From Rana temporaria (lineage: Eukaryota; Chordata; Amphibia; Anura; Ranidae), in NCBI RefSeq assembly GCF_905171775.1, contig NC_053491.1:403334838-403398837 (forward strand): a DNA stretch of 64,000 nucleotides. Direction: 5' to 3'. The position numbers were made by a program, and so were the translations under genes. The notes beneath the pieces are model-generated. The model saw nothing but the letters and a program-made list of their open reading frames with translations. It was not told where the DNA came from and searched no databases. Of this stretch, positions 31,326 to 42,225 are shown piece by piece (positions within the stretch are counted from its first letter, which is position 1; each line of letters begins with the position of its first letter).

Positions 31326-31592
31326 GAGCTGCCCAGGGCCTGAGCCCCACTTTGCACAATCTATACAGGCAGCCTGAGGAGAAGGGCCCTGGGCTGGCAC
31401 AGTCAGCACTCCCAGCCTCACTCCTCTGCACACATGTGTGCGGACACCTTGGGGCAGGAGGGGCCCACATATCGGAGTCTGCATAGAAACATAGTGCAGA
31501 AGGGAACCATTATCATACATTGTGGTGTTTGTTTGTTAGTATAGCATACAGGTTAAATTATTTTATTGTTACATCTGTTTTATATTTCTTTG

Positions 31593-31930
31593 TTTAACCT
31601 CCCTGGCAGTATTTCTGAGTGTGGCCCGGGGTGGAATTTCAGTACCATTAGCGGTTACCCCGAGCAACACTCAGGATTGCATTGCTGGATCCTGGAAGAG
31701 GTTACTTACCTTGTCCCTGGGATCCCACCATGTACTCCCGCTGTGTACGCAAGATCTTCTGCCCGATGCACTGTGTGCCCTGGCTTCCATACCCTGCGAG
31801 CTCCGCGACGCAGGAGACCGGAACCAGCGGCAAATTCAAATAGTATAAAGTATAAATAGTATAAAGCACAAACACACTGATACATTGTAATCCTATTGAA
31901 TTACATTTCTGAATAAAATAAAATTTACCT
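31593..31930 (+). repeat. TTAA-class repeat fragment, CCTCCCTGGCAGTA start
   Basis: TTAACCTCCCTGGCAGTA at 31593 begins a known-looking ranid repeat with a TGAGTGTGGCCCGGGGT hairpin and TTACTTACCTTGTCCC. The 3' end is lost. Confidence 0.5.
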
Positions 31931-32352
31931 TAGTTTGCCCCCCAGTGCTTTCTCCAGTACCCTTGCCTTACTGTACTTTGTGTCTGGAAACTGAAGAACG
32001 ACCATGGCATCAAAAAACCTCTACCTTAAAAGTGGTATCTGACCTGCTAGAAAACAGCGACAGCGATACAGAATCTTAAAAAAAGGATTGGACAGCCGCA
32101 CTTCCACGAAATCCTTAAAAAGGTTGCCTTTAATGGTAAAAAATGGAAACAGCACTGCAAATCACAGCAGACAGTGGGGTATATACTGTACCTGTTGCCG
32201 AGAATGTGTTTCCAGCATGACAGCATCGCGCTGATTCTCGGCGACAGGGTGCCGATATCTCGCACTCGCTGGAATAGACAAAGCACATTCCAGCGAGCGC
32301 GTCATAGAAGCGACGGGAGATCCGACTTGGATTCCCGCCAATTCTAGCTGCA
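31931..32352 (-). repeat. Unassigned, possibly Penelope-like, terminal segment
   Basis: On the minus strand CCATTAAAGGCAACC, TTTTTAAGGATTTCGTGG and GTGCGGCTGTCCAATCC recall 3' ends of Penelope-like elements. No reverse transcriptase. Frames at 32047-32434 are shadows. Confidence 0.3.
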
Positions 32353-33425
32353 GCGTTTGGTATGCATCCTGAGAAGGAACTCCACGCCAAATTTTAAATA
32401 AAAAACGGGCATGGGTTCCCCCCCCCAGGAGCATATCAGGCCCTTAGGTCTCGTATGGGTTGTAGGGAGACCCCCTACGTCGAAAAGCCGACGTGGGGGG
32501 TCCCCCACAATCCATACCAGACCCGTATCATAAGCACGCTGCCCGGCCAGTCAGGAATGGGGGTGGGGACGAGCGAGCGATCCCCCCCTCCTGAGTCGTA
32601 CCAGGCCACATGCCCTCAACATGGGGGGGTTGGGTGCTCTGGGGCAGGGGGGCACACTGCGGCCCCCCCACCCCAGAGCACCCTGTCCCCATGTTGATAA
32701 GGACAGGGCCTCTTCCCGACAACCCTGGCCGTTGGTTGTCGGGGTCTGCGGGCGGAGGGCTTATTAGAATCTGGGAGCCCCCTTAAATAAGGGGGCCCCC
32801 AGATACCGGCCCCCCACCCTAAGTGAATGAATATGGGGTACATCGTACCCCTACCCATTCACCTGGAGGCAAAGTGTAAAAGTAAATAAACACACGACAC
32901 AGGGTTTTTTAAATAATTTATTAGTCTGCTCCGGGGGCCCCCCCTGTCTTCTTTAGCTCTTTTACCAGGGGGCCTTCTTCTTCACCGCCGTCTGGTTCTC
33001 TTCCGCTCTCCGGGGGGTCTTCTCCGCTCTCCGGGGGTCTTCTCCGCTCTCGGGGGTCTTCTTCTATCTTCTCCGCTCTCGGGGGGTCTTCTTCTATCTT
33101 CTCCGCTCTCCGCTGTTGACTCGGCACACCCCGGTTCTTCTCCCGCTCTCCGGTGCCTTCTCCTTCAGGGCCGGCCGCCGCTATCTTTGTGTGATAGCTC
33201 AATTACTAGCGGGGGCCAGCACGCTCTTCTGTGACGTCTTCTTCTCTTCTTCTGCCTTCTCCCAATGTTGACACAACGCCTCTTCTCGCTGCAATGACAG
33301 GTGCACGGTTTGCATCCGACTTATATAGGCCTCTCTTATGATGTCACAGTCCCATCATGCTCCGGTACCTACCCACGTGGGTAGGTACCATGTGGGTAGG
33401 TACCTGAGCATGATGGGACTGTGAC
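32353..33425. mobile_element. Foldback element FB copy 3, left arm with truncated right arm
   Basis: GCAGCGTTTGGTATGC at 32353 matches the end of FB copy 4. The left arm shows the same block order as copies 1 and 4, with TTTATT (minus AATAAA) at 32917-32922 and TTATATAGG at 33321-33329. The turning point is near 33385 (CCGGTACCTACCCACGTGGG). Only about 40 bp of right arm remain before family A DNA begins. Confidence 0.8.
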
Positions 33426-33433
33426 TATGCATA

Positions 33434-33473
33434 GTATAGAATACATATCGGCCTAAACTGAGGATATTTTTTT

Positions 33474-33543
<70 letters not shown>

Positions 33544-33811
33544 TGGGGGGATATTCATTATAGCAAAAAGTAAAAAATATTATTTTTTTTCAAAATTGTC
33601 GCTCTATTTTTGTTTATAGCGCAAAAACTAAAAACCGCAGAGTTGATCAAATACCACCAAAAGAAAGCTCTATTTGTGGGAAAAAAAGGACGCCAATTTT
33701 GTTTGGAAACCACGTCGCACGATCGCGTAATTGTCAGTTAAAGCGACGCAGTGCCGAATCGCAAAAAGTGGCCCGGTCATTGACCAGCAATATGGTCCGG
33801 GGCTTAAGTGG
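33434..33811 (-). repeat. Family A repeat, reverse, with AT microsatellite
   Basis: AATACATATCGGCCTAAACTG starts it and CCGGGGCTTAAGTGG ends it before TTAA 33812-33815. A (TA)n run occupies 33474-33541 at the position where other copies have a short AT-rich stretch. It is the outer half of the element, joined directly to the truncated foldback. Confidence 0.75.
33474..33541. repeat. (TA)n microsatellite
   Basis: More than 30 uninterrupted TA steps, expanded inside a family A copy. Confidence 0.95.
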
Positions 33812-33815
33812 TTAA

Positions 33816-36114
33816 ACCAACATTTACAGAAAATAACACTATTATATACAGTTTGTGTGTACCTCTATTAACTGCCAATCAGAAACAGCTGGGGGATCAA
33901 ATGAAGCAAGGAATGCATCAGATCATTTTATCTCAACAGCAGACATTTGGAATGAGTCATGTTATCTCTCATTAGCTGCTAGATAGGTATAATTTAGTAA
34001 CCCATTCCATCGAGCAATATTTATTTATTTTATTACAGGTATTTATAAAGTATGCAGTACTTTACACACTGTTCATTCATATCAGTCCCTAACCTCAAGA
34101 AACTTAAAATCTAAGGTCCCTATTTTCAATGCATTTAATGCATTCACATACAGTGGCCTGGCTTCCCGGTCCACTCCTTAACCATTTCATTACCCGCTTA
34201 TAGTAAAATTACGGCTGCAAGGTGGCTCTGCCATCCTGGGCGGCCATCATATGACGTCCTCGGGCCACGTCACTCAGGTGCCAATGCGTGTGCCTGGCGG
34301 CCGCAAAGTTCGCCAGGCACCTGCGATGGGCAGTTACACAGCCAAGGACAGGGATCTATGTGTGTAAACACATCCACATATTGAAAATGCACTGGCGTAT
34401 ATGCATAAGCTTTAATAAATAAGGCCCTTAGTCCCCCTCTATTAGAAGAATTAGGCATCTGCCATCATCCTAAATAAAAAATCATTCAATTTTGTTAAAA
34501 CAAGACCTACTTTGGTAGCATTAGCAATGTTGAATAAAGATAAGCTTCTGTGAATAAAATAGAAAAGGAAACTCACCTCTTCCAATAATTCTCTGATTAC
34601 TACTTCAGTTGTACAAAATGTAATGAAATGTTTGTGTAACTAACAAACTCCTTTTCGCTTACTGCATTATAGAACAGGAGCACTCAATAATCTTCTATTC
34701 AAAAATTACATTACTGAGCGAATCCAACACTTAATCATCAATAATTCAGTTAAACTTCACATTTAAAGCAGAAATAAAATTGCTAATTGCTCCCGCATTT
34801 TTCCTTTACAATTACTTTAACAATTAGTGTTATTACTAAGTCAGCATTCACACAAATTGCTAATTTTTCTATCATTTTACGTGAAGCGCAAAAAAATATT
34901 TACTCATTACAATTCCAATGCAATTATAATTTGTTTTCACCCGAAGTAGCTTTATGTTAGTTTTAATGGGCAAGCAATTTTACAGAATGAGGTGGAAATG
35001 CAATCATTTAAAGTGGACACTTCTAGTCAGTGACACAATAAAATAATGTTAAAAACCTCGAAAACACTTGTGCTTATTTACTTGCATCTGGATGTTGGCC
35101 CACACATCCTCCACCCACTTAATTATTAATCTGTTTGTTAAAAAATACCCTCTCCCTGTACCTATACCATAAGCTGATAAGGTCCTGAAATGTTGACTTA
35201 TTTTTCAATATATGTAATTAAAATCTCTTCTACATAAACCATGTTATAGAAATCCTTGAATCTGTGCCCTATAATTACCAACTGCAGTAAATATTTGAGA
35301 TCAGTGCTACTAGCTCAGATAGCCATTATCTATGTTTCATAGAAATCTACTATTGCTACCATATTACTGTGACTCACCGTTTAAAGCCAGAGAGATAACA
35401 ATATCAGAAAAGGTCCTGCTTTTTGGCAGGGTGATCCATCATATTTTGAAGCAAAATTGATGCCTATTTTGTGATACCTTAAAATGACAGCATATATAGT
35501 TTTCCACTTTCCGCACTCTAACAAGCTATAGGTAGGTATTGGGAAAAAAAAAATGTTTCCAAGACAGGTTTGTCACGAACAGCCGTTAGCCATTTAAAAA
35601 AAAATCAATTGACAGAAAGTGGTACAGAGCAGCCAATCAAGCCTATGCCACATAAAGACCCTGTTCTTCGCTGTAGCTCTAAGTAGGGAGAGATAAAAAA
35701 GAAGAAGAAATAAGAAATTTATTAAGGCGAGAGACCTGATATTGTTTATTGTTTTGCATTCCTAGACAAGTCTATGGAAATGTCAACCTCACTTGAAGGC
35801 AGTCAAATGCAGATCAGAAAAATGCAACTGCAGGTCAAATGCACCTGCAAATTAATTCTAATTTTAAAATAATTTTTAATTTTTTTTTTTGCTCGACAGT
35901 GCACATTAACACCAGGTGTAATAAAAAAGTGTGCATACAATAACTAAGGTGTACACATGGTCCTCTTCTGAAGAAAAAGGGCTCTGCACCCAATCCCCTG
36001 GGGCACAAGACTCCTGATGGGGACCACAAGGTCAAAACCAGACAGATCCCATCCCTTCTAAAGGCTGAAGGTTTTTCATCTTAATGTATTATATGCGTTA
36101 AGATAGAAAACTTT
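33816..36114. other. Low-copy AT-rich interval, no gene seen
   Basis: The part of the window least populated by repeats. 34750-35060 is AT-rich without tandem structure and has the even texture of conserved noncoding DNA, but conservation cannot be judged here. No splice-bounded open frame was found. Confidence 0.4.
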
Positions 36115-36494
36115 CTGTGTGCAGCAGCCCCCCTAATATTTACCTAAGCCCCATCTCAATCCAGCGATGTTGCACGAGAGACTCGGCTGTCCGGGACTCT
36201 CCCTCCTGACTGGCTGAGACACAGCAGCATGCACCATTGGCTCCCGCTTCTGTCAATTAAAGTCAGTGAGCCAATGAGGAGAGAGAGGGGTGAGGCAGAG
36301 CCGCATCTCTGTGTCTGAATGGACACACAGTGCAGTGGCTCTGTTTGGGTGCCCCCATAGCAAGCTGCTTGCAGTGGTGGCAGGAGGGAGGGGCCAGGAG
36401 CGTTAGAGAGGGACCCAACAAGAGGAGGATTTAGGCTACTCTGTGCAAAACCACTGTAAGTATAGCAAGTTTGTTATTTTAAACAAAAAACTTT
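36115..36494 (+). repeat. Family P-like repeat fragment
   Basis: GGCTACTCTGTGCAAAACC, TGTAAGTATAGCAAGTTTG and TTATTTTAAACAAAAAACT are the end blocks of family P (compare 27700-27766), followed by TTAAGAGG. The 5' part holds a CCATTGGCTCC / GAGCCAATGAGG hairpin. Confidence 0.55.
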
Positions 36495-37416
36495 AAGAGG
36501 TCCTGCCGAGGCAAGGTCCATCCAAGTGCTAGGTAGGGCTCCCCTGAAGGGATACCCCATGGGAGAGGGAGAACCTGACTACAAGGCCCCGTTCCTTCCA
36601 CCCTGATACTGTACTTTCAGAGCAAGCCAGAGGACCTACACCCTACTAGTCAGGAGTGAGTAAAGTGTGTAGTGCTGTGCAAACAATACAGAATTAAATA
36701 ATAAGTGCTTTGGGGGATGTGCTACACTAGCTTGGCCTCCAGCCGGTATACAAATTCCTCTGCTCCAAGGCAAAAGGCATGGCACAGAATGCAGGCGTGA
36801 AAAAAGCATGCAGGGGTGCTGTGACCAAGGTGCCGTACTAAAAACTAAGTGAGTTACCCTACAGTGATTTTTTTCTGGCACTGCTGGAATTGTGATGTTA
36901 AACCAATGCCCTAGACACAAACCCAAAGCCTGTTGACATTATTTACTCATTTTTAAATGCCCTGGAAATTCAAGCGTAAAAAAAGTTCACAGTTGCTTTT
37001 GCAGTCATAAACTTGTTATATTTTATTATTTTACAGATGGCTCTTAGATTTCATGTAGACGTGATCGGGGTGGCTTTAGAGCCACCCAATAATTTTTACT
37101 GTATTTTGGAGCACCACTCCTCCCCCACTGCCACACTCCTCTGTGGAGAATAGTAAACTGTGCTAGGATGGCAAGCAAGAGAAGCGCAGGGATCATCAAT
37201 TCCCTGATCATCTCTGTAATGAATGAATGAGGAAGAGTTCAGTTCTGAGCATATCCTGAATTCAGAGCTTTCAAATGCCCGGAAAAGCAAGATAGACAGT
37301 CGATCAAGCAGAGTTGAGGGCAGGGGAGAAATTATGGGTCAAATAGACCTTAATGTCTTTATATAGAGAACATGTCAACAGCCAATGTTATCACATGGAG
37401 TCGTGTTAGGCCCCTT
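36495..37416. other. Low-copy interval
   Basis: No gene. Frames at 36636-36926 and 37096-37290 on the minus strand show no motif. Confidence 0.35.
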
Positions 37417-37584
37417 GGGGTTTATTTACTAAAGCTAGAGAGGGCACACAATTCTGCAGAGAAACCAATCCGCTTTCAGGTTTTACTGCTAAAGAGTAAT
37501 TAAACAATTACATTTAGAAGATGATTGGTTTCTATGCAGAATTGTGACTAATTTTGCCCTCTGTAGCTTTAGTAATAAACCCCC
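37417..37584. mobile_element. Miniature element with GGGGTTTATTTACTAAAGC ends
   Basis: The two 84 bp halves are inverted copies: GGGGTTTATTTACTAAAGCT against AGCTTTAGTAATAAACCCC, and AGAAACCAATC against GATTGGTTTCT. 168 bp. Confidence 0.75.
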
Positions 37585-39409
37585 TTGTGACAGCATTACA
37601 TTTGAACATTGGCTAAAGACAGGCCTTTAAAGTGGAACCAAACCCTTCTATAATTTTCAGCCAAGGAAGTAGCCATCTTGGCCTCTGTTTGGCCTGCAAC
37701 TGCCATGTTGCTGCAAATGTGATCAGTTATGACTCCAGCCATTTGGTGGTTTGACAGTTTGGCTGAAAGCACAAACAATGTAATAGTTAGCATTCCCAGA
37801 ACGCTGGGAATGTAGCTGTTTTTTTAAAACCGTTAAATTAAAGAGTTTAGTTCTGCTGTAAATAGATAATAGGCCATCTTGTGAAGCCCCAGTTTTCCAG
37901 TCATAGTTTTCCAGGCACATCAATCTCAGGGCTGATCTTTTCTCTAGCGTGTAAGTGAATAATTTGTTGAATAAGGGCCAATCGCTTGGTAAATAAACAG
38001 GATTCTATGGGTATGCAATGAATTTGCAGTCCCAGACTAGGAATGTGAAATTGAAGCTGGCACTGCTTGCATGGAATTCGGAAACCTAGCTTTGTGAACC
38101 CACTGCAGGAAGTAGGAAAATCGGCTAAGTACTGACAGGATCAACATGTATTTACTGACAAAAACAAAAAACAAAAACAAATTAAAGCATTCCTTTAATC
38201 AGCAGACCAAAGCCATATAATAAATGATTTTTTTTATAATGTTAATTAATCCAGGGCTGGGCTTGGAGTTACTGACCAGCAACAAGTATGCAGATCGGGA
38301 AAGACTGAGTGTGGTCAGCAATCTTTATATGCACACTTTCCGAAAAAAAGTGACAGTCTCAATGCTTCTCTCATAACAAGTATCCTTTAAAAAGGTTAAC
38401 AGATAAGTGGCTTGGTACAGGTTAAAAAGTCTGTTTCTAGGATTGCTGCAATTCCCCACAATCGTGTCACTTTTTTACATTTAGTCTAACAATTATTTTT
38501 AATTAATATGTACCGTCTGGGAATTTTGCTAATGGAGAGATTTTTTTTCTTGTCTTTCTTTTTCTGTTGAAAATGAAATTATTAACATTTCCTTCCAGGC
38601 CATTTAATGCCTTATATTTTCTTCTCTCTTCTGTTCTGAAATAATATGTGTAAAAATAGAATGCTGTGGCTTGCTTGGCATTTTAGTGCTGGTTTAGGTA
38701 AAGTTGGTACTGCTATGTGCACAGCAGGGAACTAATATCTTCACAACATTGGATCTGAATGGATAAATAAATGGGTAAAGAAGGAAAAGGAATAAAGCAG
38801 AGGCGTAGGCCAACCAATCAGACTCAAGTGATCAGCAATGTATGTGCAACTTAGAAAAAGCTACATACTGTACAAGCCATAAAGTCTGTATGTCAAATCT
38901 GGAGAGTCTTATTTTTTAAGATGTGCAAAGAGACCTAGATATGATAAAAACATTTCTGACTGTTCTGGTAGTGATAGCTAATGGTTGATTAGTTTAAGCG
39001 TTTGTTACCCCCAACACTTTATATTCCTAATACATGCCTGATGTACCATTTTCTTGATAAATTATCATGTTCTCTTTGTATTGCTTCCTTTTTGTGAAAT
39101 CCCTGGTGATCCTGCCAGTTTCCTATTAAATCCTCTGCTTTTCTATTAAAAACTGAGCACATCATGGTCAGTTCTATAGCTGTGCTAGGAACTCAGTGTA
39201 CTCTCCTCCAATAATCAGATTTGACCTGACACGGCCCTGCTGCACAACCATACTCTGTATATGGGTAAGGGGTTTAGTGGTCCTTTTCACTAGCTATCCC
39301 TTCTGGGTTTGTGAGGTGCCAAACTAATGAGATTTTAACACATTTTGCCAGAAAAGTAAGCATATTCACTCATCTTTTATCAGGTATGATATTTTGTATA
39401 TGTAGCTAG
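37585..39409. other. Low-copy interval with possible conserved noncoding DNA
   Basis: No gene. 38480-38720 is AT-rich, free of repeats and tandem structure, and is one candidate for conserved regulatory sequence; this is a guess from texture only. Confidence 0.3.
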
Positions 39410-40515
39410 GGATGAGCTCGATGTTCGAATAGAATGTAAGTTCGACTCGAACATAAGTTCGACTCGAAGATTGGCTGTTTGCCCGTTCATCGAACAGCAA
39501 ATATTATGGAGCGTTCACGGGAAATTTGAGCGCCGCGGAATGCCCCATAATGCACTGCGAGATCGGAGTGCATTGCTGTATGATGATTGTCCAAAACATG
39601 CACCTGACCTGCATGCTTTGGCCAGTCACAGCGTGCTCTGCTGGTTGTGGGGGAAACCTGTGCCAAAATGTTAAAGAAAATGGTGTGGGGGGGCCCCCAA
39701 AATTCATACCAAGCCCTTTAGGTCTGGTATGGATTTAAGGGAATCCCTGAGCAAATTAAAAAAAAATGGTCTGGTATGGATTTTAGGGGAACCTCGCACA
39801 AAGTGTAAAAAAAAATGGTGTGGGGTCCCCCCCAAAATCCATACCATACCCTTATCCCTTATTCGAGCATGCAACCTGGCAGGCCGCAGGAAAAGGGGGG
39901 GTGAGAGAGCGACCCCCCTCTTGAAACATACCAGACCACTTTCCCTCAACATGAGAAAGGAGCTTGGGGGTCCCCCCCCCCTAGCACCTTGTCCCAATGT
40001 TGATGGGGCCAAGGGCCTCATCCTCACAATCCTTGCCCGGTGGTTGTGGGGGTCTGCGGGCGAGGGGCTTATCGGAATATGGAAGCCACCTTTAACAAGG
40101 GGGCCCCCAGATCCTGCCACCCTATGTGAATGGGTATGGTGTACATTGTACCCATGTAACAAAAAAGTGCCAAAAAAGTAAAAATGACAGGAGAAATTTG
40201 TTGACAATTCCTTTATATATAAAAAAAGTCCCTATAAATCCATCATCAATCACAGCAGCCTGGTATGGTTCAGGAGTTTCATGTGGCCTGCCAGGTTGCA
40301 TACTTGGATAATGGTCTGTATGGATTTGGGGGGGGGGGGGGGGCACACCATTTTTTTTATTTGGCACGGGTGCACCTTAAAATCCATACCAGTCCTGATT
40401 TTGTATGTATATTTCCGGGATCAGACAATACATTACAGCCGCAAGCAATTTTTTAGAAATGTAATTTTGCTGTGGTACTAAACATGGAAAAGAGACGCTA
40501 CCTTACAGGCAGATT
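39410..40515. mobile_element. Foldback element FB copy 5, short and asymmetric
   Basis: GGGATGAGCTCGATGTTCGA opens the left end with repeated GTTCGACTCGAACAT steps. Then come the shared hairpin subrepeats (AAATTCATACCAAGCCC, AAAATCCATACCATACCC), the TTGTGGGGGTCTGCGGGC block and GGGCCCCCAGATCCTG. After about 40255 the sequence turns and runs back as an inverted right arm (GGTATGGTTCAGGAG, AAAATCCATACCAG) that is much shorter. Noncoding. Confidence 0.65.
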
Positions 40516-40817
40516 AAGGGGACCCCCCAGCAGTGGCGTAACCAGAGTTATGGGCGCCTGGGGCAGAATTCCCCCTCCCCCTTTATATAAATACATTATA
40601 TAAAACACAATGCAGAAGATCAGCAGTTACAGAGGACTACAAATCCCAGCAATGATACATTGGTTCAGCGGGTCCCGCGGCCGCGGTCACGGAGCTTCGG
40701 ACCGGGTCACGGGCCTGCACCCGCGGCTGGGCACTTAAAGGGGACGTACAGGTACATGCCTGTGCCCAGCCGTGCCATTCTGCCGACGTATATCTGCAAG
40801 AGGCGGTCCTTAAGTGG
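40516..40817 (+). repeat. Family A 3' end fragment
   Basis: From about 40670, GCGGTCACGGAGCTTCGG, GGCTGGGCACTTAAAG, GCCCAGCCGTGCCATTCTG and AGGCGGTCCTTAAGTGG match the end of the copy at 58735-59976. Ends at TTAA 40818-40821. 40516-40669 is unassigned. Confidence 0.65.
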
Positions 40818-40821
40818 TTAA

Positions 40822-41220
40822 AGTGTTACTATAAACCCACAACAGTAAAATCAGTCTGTATATGCAGAAAAAGCATGCTTGTTATACTCACTGTGGGACC
40901 TAAGGGGTTAATCCTCTGCATTGTGTAAAAAGACTGTTTGATCCTGTCTTCTTTGTCCCCCCTCTTCTTCCACACACAGTCCCCAAGCTATCTCCTGATA
41001 AAACAAAGGCTATGGGACAAGCTGAGGACTCAGACTAAACTCAGATATTACATGAAAGTAGGGATTTTGCACTGAAACTTCAGATGCAGCGTCTCTGAAT
41101 CTGCTGATCATTAATGATCAGTGTGGACTGTATTGAAGGTGACTTCCTTCTATACATTTTACTCATTTTCTCAGATTAAGTCTCATGTGTTTACATTACA
41201 TTTACTTATACTGTGGGTTT
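40822..41220 (+). repeat. Family F repeat sharing TTAA with family A
   Basis: AGTGTTACTATAAACCCACA follows TTAA 40818-40821 directly. CTAAGGGGTTAATCCTCTGC matches 22332-22812. The right end is unclear. Confidence 0.6.
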
Positions 41221-41940
41221 GATTATATAAGACTGGATCCACTGCAAATGACTACACACAAATTACTTCCCTGTGCATAATACACCCAGCATTATGGTTA
41301 ATGCAAGCATTACCTGCTGGCATCTGAAGCATATTGCAATGGTATGCACCACATGTTACAGCAGAGTGTGTGACATCTCTGTGTGTGTTTGTACAAATTA
41401 TTCTATGTATGACCTAGGGACGTTCACGTTGATGATGAAGACAGTTCACACCTCATTAGAACTTCCTCTGTATACCTCTATTCTGCTGAAAATTACTTTC
41501 TGAATTAAATCCTGAGAGTAAAAAGTTACTCTAAAAATGGGCTACAGAAGTAAGCTATGGTCCATGAACCTCCAATGAATTATTTACACTGCGAGTGAAT
41601 ATTATTATCAGACAATGCAGCAAAGCAAAACAATTTTGCATTAATAAGTTAATGTATGGGTGAACTAGAATATTGATGGGGAGCTGTACAGTCCAATGTA
41701 GCCCTAATAAGGAGAATACATTATTGTGCTTGCTTCTTTTTCTAGTGGTAACGGGGAGCATTAAATACAATGACAGCTCTTAAGAAGATGCATTATTGTG
41801 CCTAGTAGTCTTAAAGCGGGGTTCCAACCACAATTAGCATTTTTTAAATGTATGTCCTTTCATCATGCGTTTTTATAATATAAATCCGGTCACTTACTAT
41901 TTTACAATCCGCCGCCGATCCGCATAGTTATTCAAAAAAT
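41221..41940. other. Low-copy stretch
   Basis: No gene or repeat recognised until GCGGGGTTCCAACCAC near 41815, the start of a dispersed repeat fragment. Confidence 0.35.
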
Positions 41941-42225
41941 ATAGGGCCAGATCCACAAAAACCTGACGTAACTTAAAAAATCCAATTTAAGTTACACTGC
42001 CTTAAAGTTTCTACCTAAGTGCCTGATCCACAAAGCACTTATCTAGAAATTTCAGGCTGTGTAACTAAAATTCCGCCGGCGCAAGGCGTTCCTATTCAAA
42101 TGGGGCGAGTCCCATTTAAATGAGGCGCGCTCCCGCGCCGGCCATACTGCGCATGCGCGAAGTTACGTTACGCCGAGTTTTGAGGATCGCGACGGCTTAA
42201 AGTTGCGTCGGGGGAAAAAAAAAAT

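Noticed and set aside
29949..31470. Repeated QPYQCPAM-type frames on the minus strand
   Set aside because: Translation of the 24 bp minisatellite (24 is a multiple of three, so frames persist).
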